This document shows positions 55,061-64,000 of a stretch of DNA of 64,000 nucleotides, piece after piece; positions within the stretch are counted from its first letter, which is position 1; every line of letters begins with the position of its first letter. Below the pieces are notes generated by a model. That model saw only the letters and a program-made list of their open reading frames with translations, did not search any database and was not told the DNA's origin. Where the stretch lies: positions 80,803,734 to 80,867,733 of the forward strand of contig NC_085136.1 in assembly GCF_035046485.1 (NCBI RefSeq), in the 5' to 3' direction. A program made the position numbers and the translations under genes. This DNA comes from Aedes albopictus. Taxonomy: Eukaryota > Arthropoda > Insecta > Diptera > Culicidae.

Positions 55061-58000
55061 GTCTCGGAGTGAGTCAAAATCCCTCGGAGAAATTGCCTCA
55101 GGAGTTTTCTCAGTGATTTCCCCAGGAATTTTCTCTGCGATTTCCGCAGGAACTCTCCAGGAATTCTCTCAGGGATTTCTCCAGGAATTCTCTCAAGATT
55201 TTCCACAGGAATTCTTTCAGGGATTTCCTCAGGACTTTACTCAGGGACTTTGCCAAAAATTCCCTCAGGGATTTTCCAGGAATTTCCTGAGGGATTTCCC
55301 AAGGAACTCCCACAGGGATTTCCCCAAGAATTCTCTCAGGGAATTCCCCAGGAATTCTTTTGGAATTTCCCAGGAATTTCATCAAGAATTTTCTCAGGAA
55401 TTCCACCAAAATATCTCTTCAGGAACTCTTCCAAGAATTCCATCAGGGGTTTCCCAACGGATTATTGTAGGAATTCTCTCAGGGATTTTCCCAGGAATTT
55501 CCACAACAATTCCTCAGGAATTCCCTCAGAGGTTTCATCAAGAGTTTTCTAGAGATTTCTCCTGGAATTCCCTCAGGAATTTCCTCAGGAGTTTGCACAG
55601 GAATTCCCTCAGGCATTTCCCCAGCAATTCTCTCAGGATTCCCCCAAGAATTCTCTCAGGAACTGCCCCAGAAATTCCCTCATGGATTTTCCGCAGAAAT
55701 TCCCACAGGGATTTCCGCAGGCATTTCCTCAGGGATTTCTACAGGTATTCCTATATGGATTCCCGCAGGAATTCCCTCAGGGATTTCCGCAGAAATTCTC
55801 TCAGGGATTTCCGCAGGAATTTCTCCAGGGATTTCCGCAGGAATTCTCGCAGGGATTTCCGCAGGAATTCTCGCAGGGTTTTCCGCAGGAATTCTCGCAG
55901 GGATTTCCGCAGGAATTCTCGCAGGGATTTCCGCAGGAATTCTCGCAGGGATTTCCGCAGGAATTCCCTCAGGGATTTCCGCAGGAATTCCCTCAGGGAT
56001 TTCTGCAGGAATTTCTTCAAGAGCTCCTTCAGTGATTTCACAGCAACTCTCCCGGAATTCAGGGATTTCTCCAGGAATTCTCTGAGGATTTTCCACAGGA
56101 ATTCTTTGAGGGATTTCCTCAAGATCTCCGCAAGAATTTCCACAACAATTCCTCAGGAATTCCCTCTGAGGTTTCATCAAGAGTTTTCTTCAGATTTCTC
56201 CCGGAATTCCCTCAAGAATTTCCTCAGGTGTTTGCACAGGAATTCCCTCAGGCATTCCCCCAGCAATTCTGTCAGGGATTTCCCTAAGAATTCCCTCAGG
56301 GATTTCCCCGAGAATTCTCTCAGAGATTTTCCCAGGAATTTCCTCCGGGATTTCTGCAGCAATTCCCACAGAGATTTCCGCAGGAATTCCCTCAGGGATT
56401 TCCGCAAGAATTCCCTCAGAGATTTCCGCAGGACTTCTGTCAGGGATTTCCGCAGGATGTCCGTCAGGGATTTCCGCAGGAATTCCCTCAGGGATTTCCG
56501 CAGGAATTGATTCAGGGATTTCTTCAGGATTTCCCTCAGGGATTTCCGCAGGAATTCCCTCAGGGATTTCCGCAAGAATCACCTCGAGGATTTCCGCAGG
56601 AATTCCCTCAGGGATTTTCGCAGGAATTCCCTCAGGGATTTCCGCAGGAATTCCCTCAGGGATTTCCGCAGGAATTCCCTCAGGGATTTCCACAAGAATT
56701 CCCTCAGGGATTTCCGCAGGAATTCCCTCAGGGATTTCCGCAGGAATTCCCTTAAGGGGTATCCGCAGGAATTCCCTTAAGGGATTTCCGCAGGAATTCT
56801 CTTAAGAGATTTCCGCAGGAATTCCCTCAGGGATTTCCGCAGGAATTCCCTCAGGGATTTCCGCAGGAATTCCCTCAGGGATTTCCGCAGGAATTCCCTC
56901 AGGGATTTCCGCAGGAATTCCCTCAGGGATTTCCGCAGGAATTCCCTCAGGGATTTCCGCAGGAATTCCCTCAGGGATTTCCGCAGGAATTCCCTCAGGG
57001 ATTTCCGCAGGAATTCCCTCAGGGATTTCCGCAGGAATTCCCTCAGGGATTTCCGCAGGAATTCCCTCAGGGATTTCCGCAGGAATTCCCTCAGGGATTT
57101 CCGCAGGAATTCCCTCAGGGATTTCCGCAGGAATTCTCTCAGGGATTTCCGCAGGAATTCCCTCAGGGATTTCCGCAGGAATTCCCTCAGGGATTTCCGC
57201 AAGAATTCCCTCAGGGATTTCCGCAGGAATTCCCTCAGGGATTTCCGCAGGAATTCCCTCAGGGATTTCCGCAGGAATTCCCTCAGGGATTTCCGCAGGA
57301 ATTCCCTCAGGGATTTCCGCAGGAATTCCCTCAGGGATTTCCGCAGGAATCCCCTCAGGGATTTCCGCAGGAATTCCCTCAGGGATTTCCGCAGGAATTC
57401 CCTCAGGGATTTCCGCAGGAATTCCCTCAGGGATTTCCGCAGGAATTCCCTCAGGGATTTCCGCAGGAATTCCCTCAGGGATTTCCGCAGGAATTCCCTC
57501 AGGGATTTCCGCAGGAATTCCCTCAGGGATTTCCGCAGGAATTCCCTCAGCGATTTCCGCAGGAATTCCCTCAGGGATTTCCGCAGGAATTCCCTCAGGG
57601 ATTTCCGCAGGAATTCCCTCAGGGATTTGCGCAGGAATTCTCTCAGGGATTTCCGCAGGAATTCCCTCAGGGATTTCCACAGGAATTCCCTCAGGGATTT
57701 CTCCAGGAAATCTCTCAGGGATTTCTCCAGGAAATCTCTCAGGGATTTCCCCATAAATTCCCTCAGGGATTTCCCCAGGAATTCTCACAAGGATTTCTCC
57801 AGGAACACCTTCAGAGATTTCCCAAAAAATCCGTCGCGAATTATCACAGGATTTTTCTTAGAATTTCCCCAGGAATTCTCTCAGGGTTTTCCCATGAATT
57901 TTCTTATGGATTTCACAAAGAAAATTCTTCAGGGATTTCCCAGGAATTCCCATAGAGATTTCTCCAGGAATTTCTACAGGGATTTCCTCAGGAATTCTCT

Positions 58001-58290
58001 CAGGGATTTCCCCAGGCATTCCCTCAGAGATTTCCCCAGGAATTCCCACAGAGATTTCTCCAGGAATTTCTACAAGGATTTCCTCAGGAATTCCCTCAGG
58101 GATTTCCCCAGGAATTCCTCAGAGATTTCCCCAGAAATTCTCTCAGGGATTTCCCCAGAAATTCCCTCAGGGTTTTTCCAGAAATTCCCTCAGGGATTTC
58201 CCCAGAAATTCCCTCAGGGATTTCCCCAAAAATTCTCTCAGGGATATCTCCAGGAACTCCTTCAGTGATTTCCCAAAATCACTGTAAGAG
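55061..58290. repeat. 24-bp tandem array (dimer of CAGGRATTYCCN 12-mers), cluster G
   Basis: The unit is CAGGGATTTCCG joined to CAGGAATTCCCT, 24 bp in all. The whole unit AGGGA...TCCCT is nearly its own reverse complement and includes an EcoRI-type GAATTC. The flanks (55061-55700 and 57735-58290) hold diverged versions. The centre (about 56797-57735) has about 39 nearly identical units. Since 24 is divisible by 3, five or six frames are open: FPQEFPQG and RNSLRDFR on the plus strand, EFLRKSLR and GIPAEIPE on the minus, up to 495 codons. These are not genes. Confidence 0.93.
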
Positions 58291-59435
58291 TGTTTGACTC
58301 TGTCAATCCTGGTTGAAGGCCTTGTTTTTACTTTGCGTAAATTTTGACCACTTATTCCAACCGAAGAAACCACAGTGGCCGATAAACTGGCCATGATGCA
58401 CTAATTGCAGGAATTCTTTCACTCTCGATACGGTAAAAGGCACGGTCGCTGCTGAAGCATCGGCGGCGCAAAACCGTACAAGTCCAAACCATGTAGTTAT
58501 TCCCAAGCTCTAATAACCAACCACTGGCACTGACTGTCTGACTGACTTCACCGCCACTGTGCGAGGAGAGTGTGCGACCGTTTTGTGTGAACACCATCAC
58601 CGACCGTCCGCCTCGCACTTAGCACAACTAAGCTCATTGCGTGCTAATTCCCATTTATTAACGCGATTATTTCTCCATAATTCCACACAGGCTGTGAAAG
58701 AAGTGTGTGCCCCAAAAAATCGTTAGTCAAAGACTATTGTGCAAATCGGGACATGGGACAATGACCTGTCGCTATTGGAATACATGTCCGAATAACCGAC
58801 AACGACGACGATGCGTCGTCGTCCTCGTCGCAAACACCAGAGAAAATTACTTTTGCCACCGAACCGCACCGAAGGTTAAGGTGAAACATCAAGAAATCCC
58901 ATTGCGATTTTTCATACAAACTTTAGAGGCACAAATCTGACGAACAAAGCATCGACCTAAGCCGCACTTGATTTTCCTGGCCTTGCTCACTTGCAAAAAG
59001 AGGCAGCTTTTACAAATCGAGAGCATTTGTTTACGAATTTTCAAGATTGGTGCTCTTGAAAACGTGAATAGGGGATAAAGTCGGCCATTGTGGCAGCCAT
59101 GTTTGTATTCTCTGAAGTTTCTCCTTAAGCTTTTTCTGGCTGGTTTCACGGTCGAAAGCCACCGCACCGGTAGCCAGCCAGCGGTTGTACGACCTCAGTG
59201 TCGAATATAAGCCGAGTCAATGATTGTGAAACCGCGCTCAGGTTTATGCCGCCGCCTAAGTCATAAATCTTGCGAGGCTTTTTTATTTTGCTCACACGCA
59301 TTGCAGTTCTACCCGCGCGGTATAGTCGACTGGCGGTAATCCGTTAGTTTTTAATGCGATTAAATTTGCACTTGGCGGTCGGAATATGTAAACGAAAAGA
59401 AATACTAGTTTTCTTTTAGTTGCATTAGTTTAGTT
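58291..59435. other. Low-copy-looking segment, GC-richer
   Basis: CGACGACGATGCGTCGTCGT (58802-58821) is a local inverted triplet tract. Frames of 60-92 codons lack motifs. The composition differs from the arrays on both sides, as would be expected of host single-copy DNA, but I see no exon that I can support. Confidence 0.35.
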
Positions 59436-59815
59436 GCATGCCTACAATTCCTCCAGGAATTCTGTTAGGAACTCCATCAGGAATTCTACCAGGAGATCGA
59501 CTAGGAACTCGACCATGAATCCCACCAAGAATTCCACCAGTAATAAAACCAGGAATTCCACTAGAAATTCCATTATGAATTTCACCAGCAATTTTACTAC
59601 GACTTCCATCGGAAATTAATCTAGGAATTCCACCAGGAATTCTACTCTGAATTCCACAGGAATTCCTCTAGGAATTCGACCAGACATTCAACAAAAATTC
59701 CACCATGAATTTCACTAAGAATTTACACAAGAATTCCCCTAAGAGTTGCACCAGGAATTTTACCAATAATTCCAGCAGGAATTTTACCGGGAATTCTACT
59801 CTGATTTCCACCAGG
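59436..59815 (+). repeat. Degenerate GGAATTC-type repeat, cluster H
   Basis: Units of the form CAGGAATTCCAC (12 bp, several diverged) produce the 61-codon Asn/Ser/Arg/Thr-rich frame at 59434-59619. This is a small outlier of the window-wide superfamily. Confidence 0.75.
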
Positions 59816-59990
59816 TAACAACTGTTTTAGTTTGAAAAATCATGTTTTTAACGAAAGTCGAGGATTTTGAAAGAAATTGCCTACCTTGAGGCGTATAATA
59901 CTGAAACACTTTAAACGCCTAAGTTAGGCAAATTCTTTTAAAATCGTCTGACTTTCGGGAAAACATGATTTTTCATACAAAAACAGTATG
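59816..59990. mobile_element. Imperfect inverted-repeat element (AACTGTTTT ends)
   Basis: AACTGTTTTAGTTTGAAAAA followed by TCATGTTTTTAACGAAAGTC mirrors the right arm (complement ACTGTTTTTGTATGAAAAAT, CATGTTTTCCCGAAAGTC). Arms are about 65 bp with mismatches. It lies at the edge of cluster H. Confidence 0.6.
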
Positions 59991-60399
59991 CTACCTTCAA
60001 GTTACACCTTAAGTTATATTCAGTACGCTTAAGATCTAGCTTAGGACAAAAAATCTACTCCTAGCGTGCCTTAAAATCTTTCACAGACGCACAGAAATTA
60101 GACTTCAAACATGAACATGTTTTGGAGACCTTGAAAAAGTTTTACATCACTTATATACTTTTTAATCCCCTAGCCTGACAAAATGTACAATAACGCCACT
60201 ATTGCTAGCCACTTTTCAGATGAAGTCATTTGAATTCCAACTAATGGTGCCTTGCTAAAAGAAAGGTTATGCAATTTGTACTCCTCCTGAACCCAGACGT
60301 CCACCGGAACAGAACTGTCCAGGTGGCTCCAATTTTTGAGGCTATCAGCATTATTGTAACTACAACTAAAAAAGAAGTGAACAACAAAGATTCATTGGA

Positions 60400-60480
60400 A
60401 AAAAAAAACAGATTAATCCACCAAGTGGTGATAGTGCCTTTACCGTCGAATATGAACTCAAGATTTTGTTCACCATTGTA
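60400..60480 (+). repeat. Fragment with TTAATCCACCAAGTGG motif
   Basis: ATTAATCCACCAAGTGGTGA and TAGTGCCTTTACCGTCG resemble 24433-24470. It may be the left end of the same interspersed family whose right side appears at 62035-62300. Confidence 0.4.
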
Positions 60481-60539
60481 ATTTCAAGGAAGCATCCAAT
60501 CTTGATTCGGCAACACTGGCGGTAATCTTAAGTGTGGTT

Positions 60540-61070
60540 AGAGACTATTTTTTGGCTGACCGTTTATCTGTAGTCGAAAATTTTCGATGATTTGATATTT
60601 CGCATGCATGGGTTTTGTTCGTTTTTTTAATTGGTCACTTCCAGTGGGACACCTGGAAACGGTTCCGGGACACACCCGGTTTACCTATGAAACTATTCTC
60701 CTGCATACCGTTCATCTGATTATCGAAAAAGCAGCTGTTTGATGTTTTTGCAAGCCTGGGTTTGATTCACTTTTTAAATTTGCCACTTCCAGCGGGACAC
60801 GCGGAACCGGTTCCGGTACACTACCGGTTCTGAAACTATTTTGCTGCTTACCTTTCTTCTGGTTATTGAAAAAGCAGCTATTTGATGTGTCGCATGTATA
60901 AGTTTAGTTCACTTTTATAGTTGACCACTTCCGGCGGGACACCAGGAATTGGTTTCGGAACATTACCGGTTCAGATATGTTCTAAAACCATTTTGCTGCT
61001 TACCGATCATCAGGTTATCGAAAATTGCCGCGGTTTGATGTGTCACGTGTATGGATTTATAGACTGTTGC
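60540..61070 (+). repeat. ~145-bp minisatellite, about 3.7 copies
   Basis: CCACTTCCAGCGGGACAC-like blocks start near 60635, 60783 and 60924. Each is followed by CCGGTTCCGGxACA, ACCGGTT, TTTTGCTGCTTACC, TTATCGAAAA and TTTGATGT. A partial first unit precedes them. Diverged tandem duplication with periods of 142-148 bp. Confidence 0.75.
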
Positions 61071-62025
61071 AGAAATTATAAATACACTTTGTTTATTCAA
61101 TAAAATGAATTGTTTTGATGATTTCTACCATCTTTCTTCAGAATACAGCATATAGTGCTCTAGATTTTTGTATTTCCTTTCAATTATCATGATATTTTCA
61201 AGAACAGTCGAGTTATCGAACAATTAACTTTATTTTCCAAATTTGAATTTGCACAAAGGTGTTTTTTTAATCATTTCAACATTATTTATCACTAAATGCC
61301 TAAAATTATCTAACTTTTATCATATTCGCTTTCTTAACAAGTTGCCTAAGAAATGCCTTCATCAAAACCTGGGAAAAATCGATGAAGGCCTTTCCACAAC
61401 ATTTATTCTGACATCAAGTATCTTATTTTTCGAGGATTTCTACGGAATATAAGAACTACCACACAGTTTCATAGCTATTCTTAACACATTTCATTGAATT
61501 AAATTCATTTTAATCTGCTCATTCGATCCTCCAAATGGCAAAGTTTGTCATACCATAAGAAAGAATGCAGTAAGCAGTAGTAAAGACATTCGTTTGCTTA
61601 ACGTTTGTCGCTACCTGTGCTGTTGAGAAATTTGAAACAAAAATTTTTGCATGTACGTGATGAAGGTTCTTGATCAAATATTCCAGTGAAAATTACTTTT
61701 ACCAATCGAGAAATATCCTTTCTTATCGACTCAGTAACTTTCATTATGTTTGGCACTTGAATATTTTATTTGTGGGATTTTTTCCTTTTCTACTATGCTG
61801 TATTTTTTTACCACTTTGTGCAACTTCAAATTTTAACCCTATCTTCTAACTTTATAAAGAAACATCAATAAAGTTGGTATTATTTGCTTCGTTAGAATGT
61901 TTACTATAAGAGCTTGAAGAAACTTTTTTGGATATTGTGCTCAAATTGAAATGGCAGTCAATCGTTAGTGTATTTATAATTTCTGAAACAGTCTATATTG
62001 CATTTACATATCTGTCCCCTTCCAG
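61071..62025. other. AT-rich stretch, nothing recognised
   Basis: Only frames of 60-72 codons occur, none with a known motif, and I see no inverted or tandem structure. Confidence 0.4.
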
Positions 62026-62310
62026 AGGTACCGGTCCGGAGCATCTAAATGGCCTTAACTCCGGAACGGCTGGACCGATCCGTACCATTTTCATTAGGAA
62101 ACAATGGGATCAGATTCCGCGTCTAATGAATCAATGGATGACGTGAGATTTCGTTTGAACACACACAGACATCACCTCAATTCGTCGAGCTGAGTTGATT
62201 GCTATATGTGACTTGACCCTCCGATCCTTCTTACAAAAAGTCATTTTTGGAGTGAACATGTAGCCTTTCCAGTACACTTAGCGTACGAGAAAGGCAAAAC
62301 GTTGATGTTC
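62026..62310 (+). repeat. Interspersed repeat 'ACTCCGGAACG', copy B
   Basis: The most complete copy: TTAACTCCGGAACGGCTGGA, CCGATCCGTACCATTTTCAT, then ACACACAGACATCACCTC and AATTCGTCGAGCTGAGTTG. It ends with TAGCCTTTCCAGTACACT and GCGTACGAGAAAGGC, an inverted pair of AGCCTTTC/GAAAGGC. It has no long frame, so it is probably a non-autonomous element. Confidence 0.6.
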
Positions 62311-62439
62311 GTGTTTTTGCCAGCGGTTTGAAATTATTTAGTAAGCTCCGTAGCCTACAGGTCTAATAATGTCGGGTTCAAATCGGGTTTGGTATCCAGT
62401 GTAGATGATTCGATACTTTTAAAATGTTTTGGTACAGGT

Positions 62440-62640
62440 CAAAGTAAACTTGGAAACCCGACCATCTCTAGTGTGCACGATGCTGGGATTCCAGGAGGCT
62501 CCCACATGACAAAAAAAAAGCTTTTGGACCTTGTTTTGGACCTTACATATGTCTGAAAAATGGCCTTCATGCAAGCATTTCTGTAACGCCAGCCTGAGCC
62601 TGTTAGGGAATCCTGAAAAACCGTGAGCCACTCGAGTCAG
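62440..62640 (-). pseudogene. R1-clade RT fragment (relic)
   Basis: The minus-strand translation RLRLALQKCLHEGHFSDICK resembles FRSVLQKCLEEGIFPDIWKV of the element at 28741. It is followed by a tandem duplication of AAGGTCCAAAA and, in a shifted frame, by a PPGIPAS-like segment corresponding to the PKPGKQPGDTASYRP region. Fewer than 70 codons survive. Confidence 0.65.
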
Positions 62641-62672
62641 CTACTTCGTCTTCATATGGCCACAACGTTAAG

Positions 62673-63973
62673 TTTTTTTTTTTACTTATTCGTTTATTTG
62701 GAAGGCTCGGGCGCCACATGGGCATAACTGACTCACTAAACCGCGAAAACCGATTAAACATCGCGATCACCAAGGCAATCTTTAATTATTTCATTCGCAA
62801 AATCATGAAACATTTCAGATAAGCAGAAAATCATGGCTTACGCAGTAGTTTAATCTGTTTAGTAAGTACCCCTTTTGATTTTACATTTCACAATTTATTA
62901 CTGCCTTAATACTATGTTAGTTTGGGAAGCCGAAGTACTCGCGACTGTTTCGAGGTTTAGGATTGAAAAAAAATAGTAAAATAAAATTGGGAAGGAGGGA
63001 TTTATGGGTTTAAAACTAAATTATTTGCTAACTTATACTAACAACATTGATGGGACAAATTGTCCATATCTGTAACGGAACCAAAAAGAAAAAACTTTAT
63101 CGGTAGACAACGAAAAGAAGAGGACAAACGGTAGGGGGGGTGACGACAGACAGGGGCGAACAACAAAACCAAAAAGCGGACAACGAAAGCAAGGAACGTA
63201 CTACACAAAACTCTGACATCAACACGTTTCAAAAACTGGTAAATCAGGTTCATGTATTCCAAATCAAGTCCTGCCAACACTTCTCTAACGGGTTTTTGTT
63301 GTTTTCCTCGGATCCGGAGAATTTCATGCAGCTCAGATCTGACCTCACGATACTCATTGCATCCCCACACGACATGTTCGATATCCTGGTAAGCCGCGCC
63401 ACAGACACAGAGATTGCTTTCTTAGAGCCCAATACGGAAGTATGTGCGTTCAACAAATAGTGGTTGGACATCAGCCGACACATCACACGAATGAAATCGC
63501 GGCCTTAATCCAACCCTTTGAACCATAGCTTCTTCGACACCTGTGGAATGATGGAGTGGAACCATCTACCCATCTCTCCATCTCTCCATTTTGTGTTGCC
63601 AGCTGATCAAGGTCTCCTGACGGGCCAATACAAAAAAATCGTCGAAGGCGATTTGACGCTCGTAAATATCGCCTTTGCTAGCGCCCACCTTAGCCAGTGA
63701 GTCCGCTTTCTCATTGCCCGGAATCGAGCAATGTGAAGGGACCCAAGCTATGGTGATGGTGTATGAACGTTTGGACAAATCACTCATGACCTGGTGTATT
63801 CCATTCAGGAAGTACACTGAGTGGTTCATCAGTTTCATTGACCGAACAGACTCCAGAGAGCTAAGACTGTTGGTAAAAATGAAGTAGTGCTCAGGTGGAA
63901 GAATGCCATTGTACTCTAAGCCGCTAGCTCAGCAACGTATACCGAACAGGGCTTTTGAAGCATGAAGGCGGCA
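62673..63973 (-). pseudogene. 5'-truncated LINE with RNase H domain (LOA/I-like)
   Basis: On the minus strand an RNase H-like region shows FIFTNSLSSLESVRSMK (63840-63890), then AWVPSHCSIPGNEKADSLAK (63700-63760). Downstream are CGAAYQDIEHVVWGC, a C-x2-C/H/C-type knuckle, and YMNLIYQFLKRVDVRV. Frames change at least twice and stop codons precede the first motif. FTN replaces the usual FTD, so a catalytic Asp seems lost. The 3' end is poly(A) (poly-T at 62673-62683 on the plus strand). CACAACGTTAAG (62661-62672) and CACAACGTTGAG (63974-63985) flank the insert as an 11/12 TSD. An RNase H after the RT is typical of I and LOA clades (family knowledge). Confidence 0.8.
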
Positions 63974-64000
63974 CACAACGTTGAGTTTTGCTGCGGAAAT

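Noticed and set aside
55023..56510. 495-codon plus-strand frame rich in RNSLRDF repeats
   Set aside because: It follows the 24-bp array and its diverged flank; a frame open by period divisible by three is not evidence for a gene.
56777..57788. Two minus-strand frames of 325 and 328 codons with 8-residue repeats
   Set aside because: Both are translations of the same 24-bp tandem unit in different frames. The plus strand is also open. There is no promoter, start context or non-repeat domain.
55061..58290. CRISPR-like array
   Set aside because: There are no unique spacers; units are directly adjacent 24-mers in an evidently eukaryotic context.

Overview
The window looks like non-coding, transposon-saturated chromosomal DNA of a culicine (Aedes-like) mosquito. 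The reasons are two tRNA-derived SINE copies plus a third SINE resembling Feilai, an R1-clade non-LTR retrotransposon sitting beside (CATA)n, many short inverted-repeat elements with clean target-site duplications (TSDs), and very large amounts of a degenerate GGAATTCC-cored repeat. I recognise no intact host protein-coding gene, no true tRNA or rRNA gene, and no viral insertion. Species and family names are from memory and were not checked against a database.

Layout. 0.6-6.06 kb: degenerate GGAATTCC repeat in a roughly 0.55-kb higher-order organisation, interrupted by a hAT element (1800-3578, which contains two further insertions) and by a 402-bp near-perfect palindrome (3800-4201). 6.4-9.3 kb: the same repeat in the other register, interrupted by a SINE and by a foldback element whose two ends are arrays of a 15-bp unit (8270-9097). 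9.3-15.3 kb: MITEs, two SINE-like copies, a GC-richer low-copy stretch and a second degenerate repeat type. 15.3-19.8 kb: more GGAATTCC-type repeat, with a 757-bp retroposed fragment carrying a 19-bp TSD. 20-25 kb: unassigned sequence, a 1.4-kb TIR element and repeats. 25.2-28.3 kb: a TTACCCG-ended element with a split SINE, a hAT MITE and a piggyBac-like MITE inside or near it.

28.7-33.3 kb is the only substantial protein-coding relic: an R1-clade endonuclease/reverse transcriptase. It is split exactly before its FADD catalytic motif by a 1,237-bp hAT element with an 8-bp TSD, and it also appears to carry internal deletions. 33.5-41.1 kb: AT-rich decayed repeat with three SINEs. 41.7-44.2 kb: a four-level nest (hAT > LINE fragment > TA-target element > MITE). 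45.8-50.8 kb: a 12-bp-unit repeat field. 50.8-54.5 kb: repeat fragments, a Helitron-like element directly abutting a perfect 77-bp inverted repeat, and a second TTACCCG element. 55.1-58.3 kb: a tandem array of a 24-bp near-palindromic unit, nearly homogeneous for about 39 copies. 60.5-61.1 kb: a minisatellite. 62.4-64.0 kb: an R1 relic and a 5'-truncated LINE with an RNase H domain.

Nothing here works together as a pathway. The interest is in genome archaeology: insertion order can be read directly from the TSDs, and a 12-bp/24-bp GGAATTCC repeat superfamily makes up roughly 40-45% of the window (estimated by eye). Because its period is a multiple of three it creates many long but meaningless open frames.
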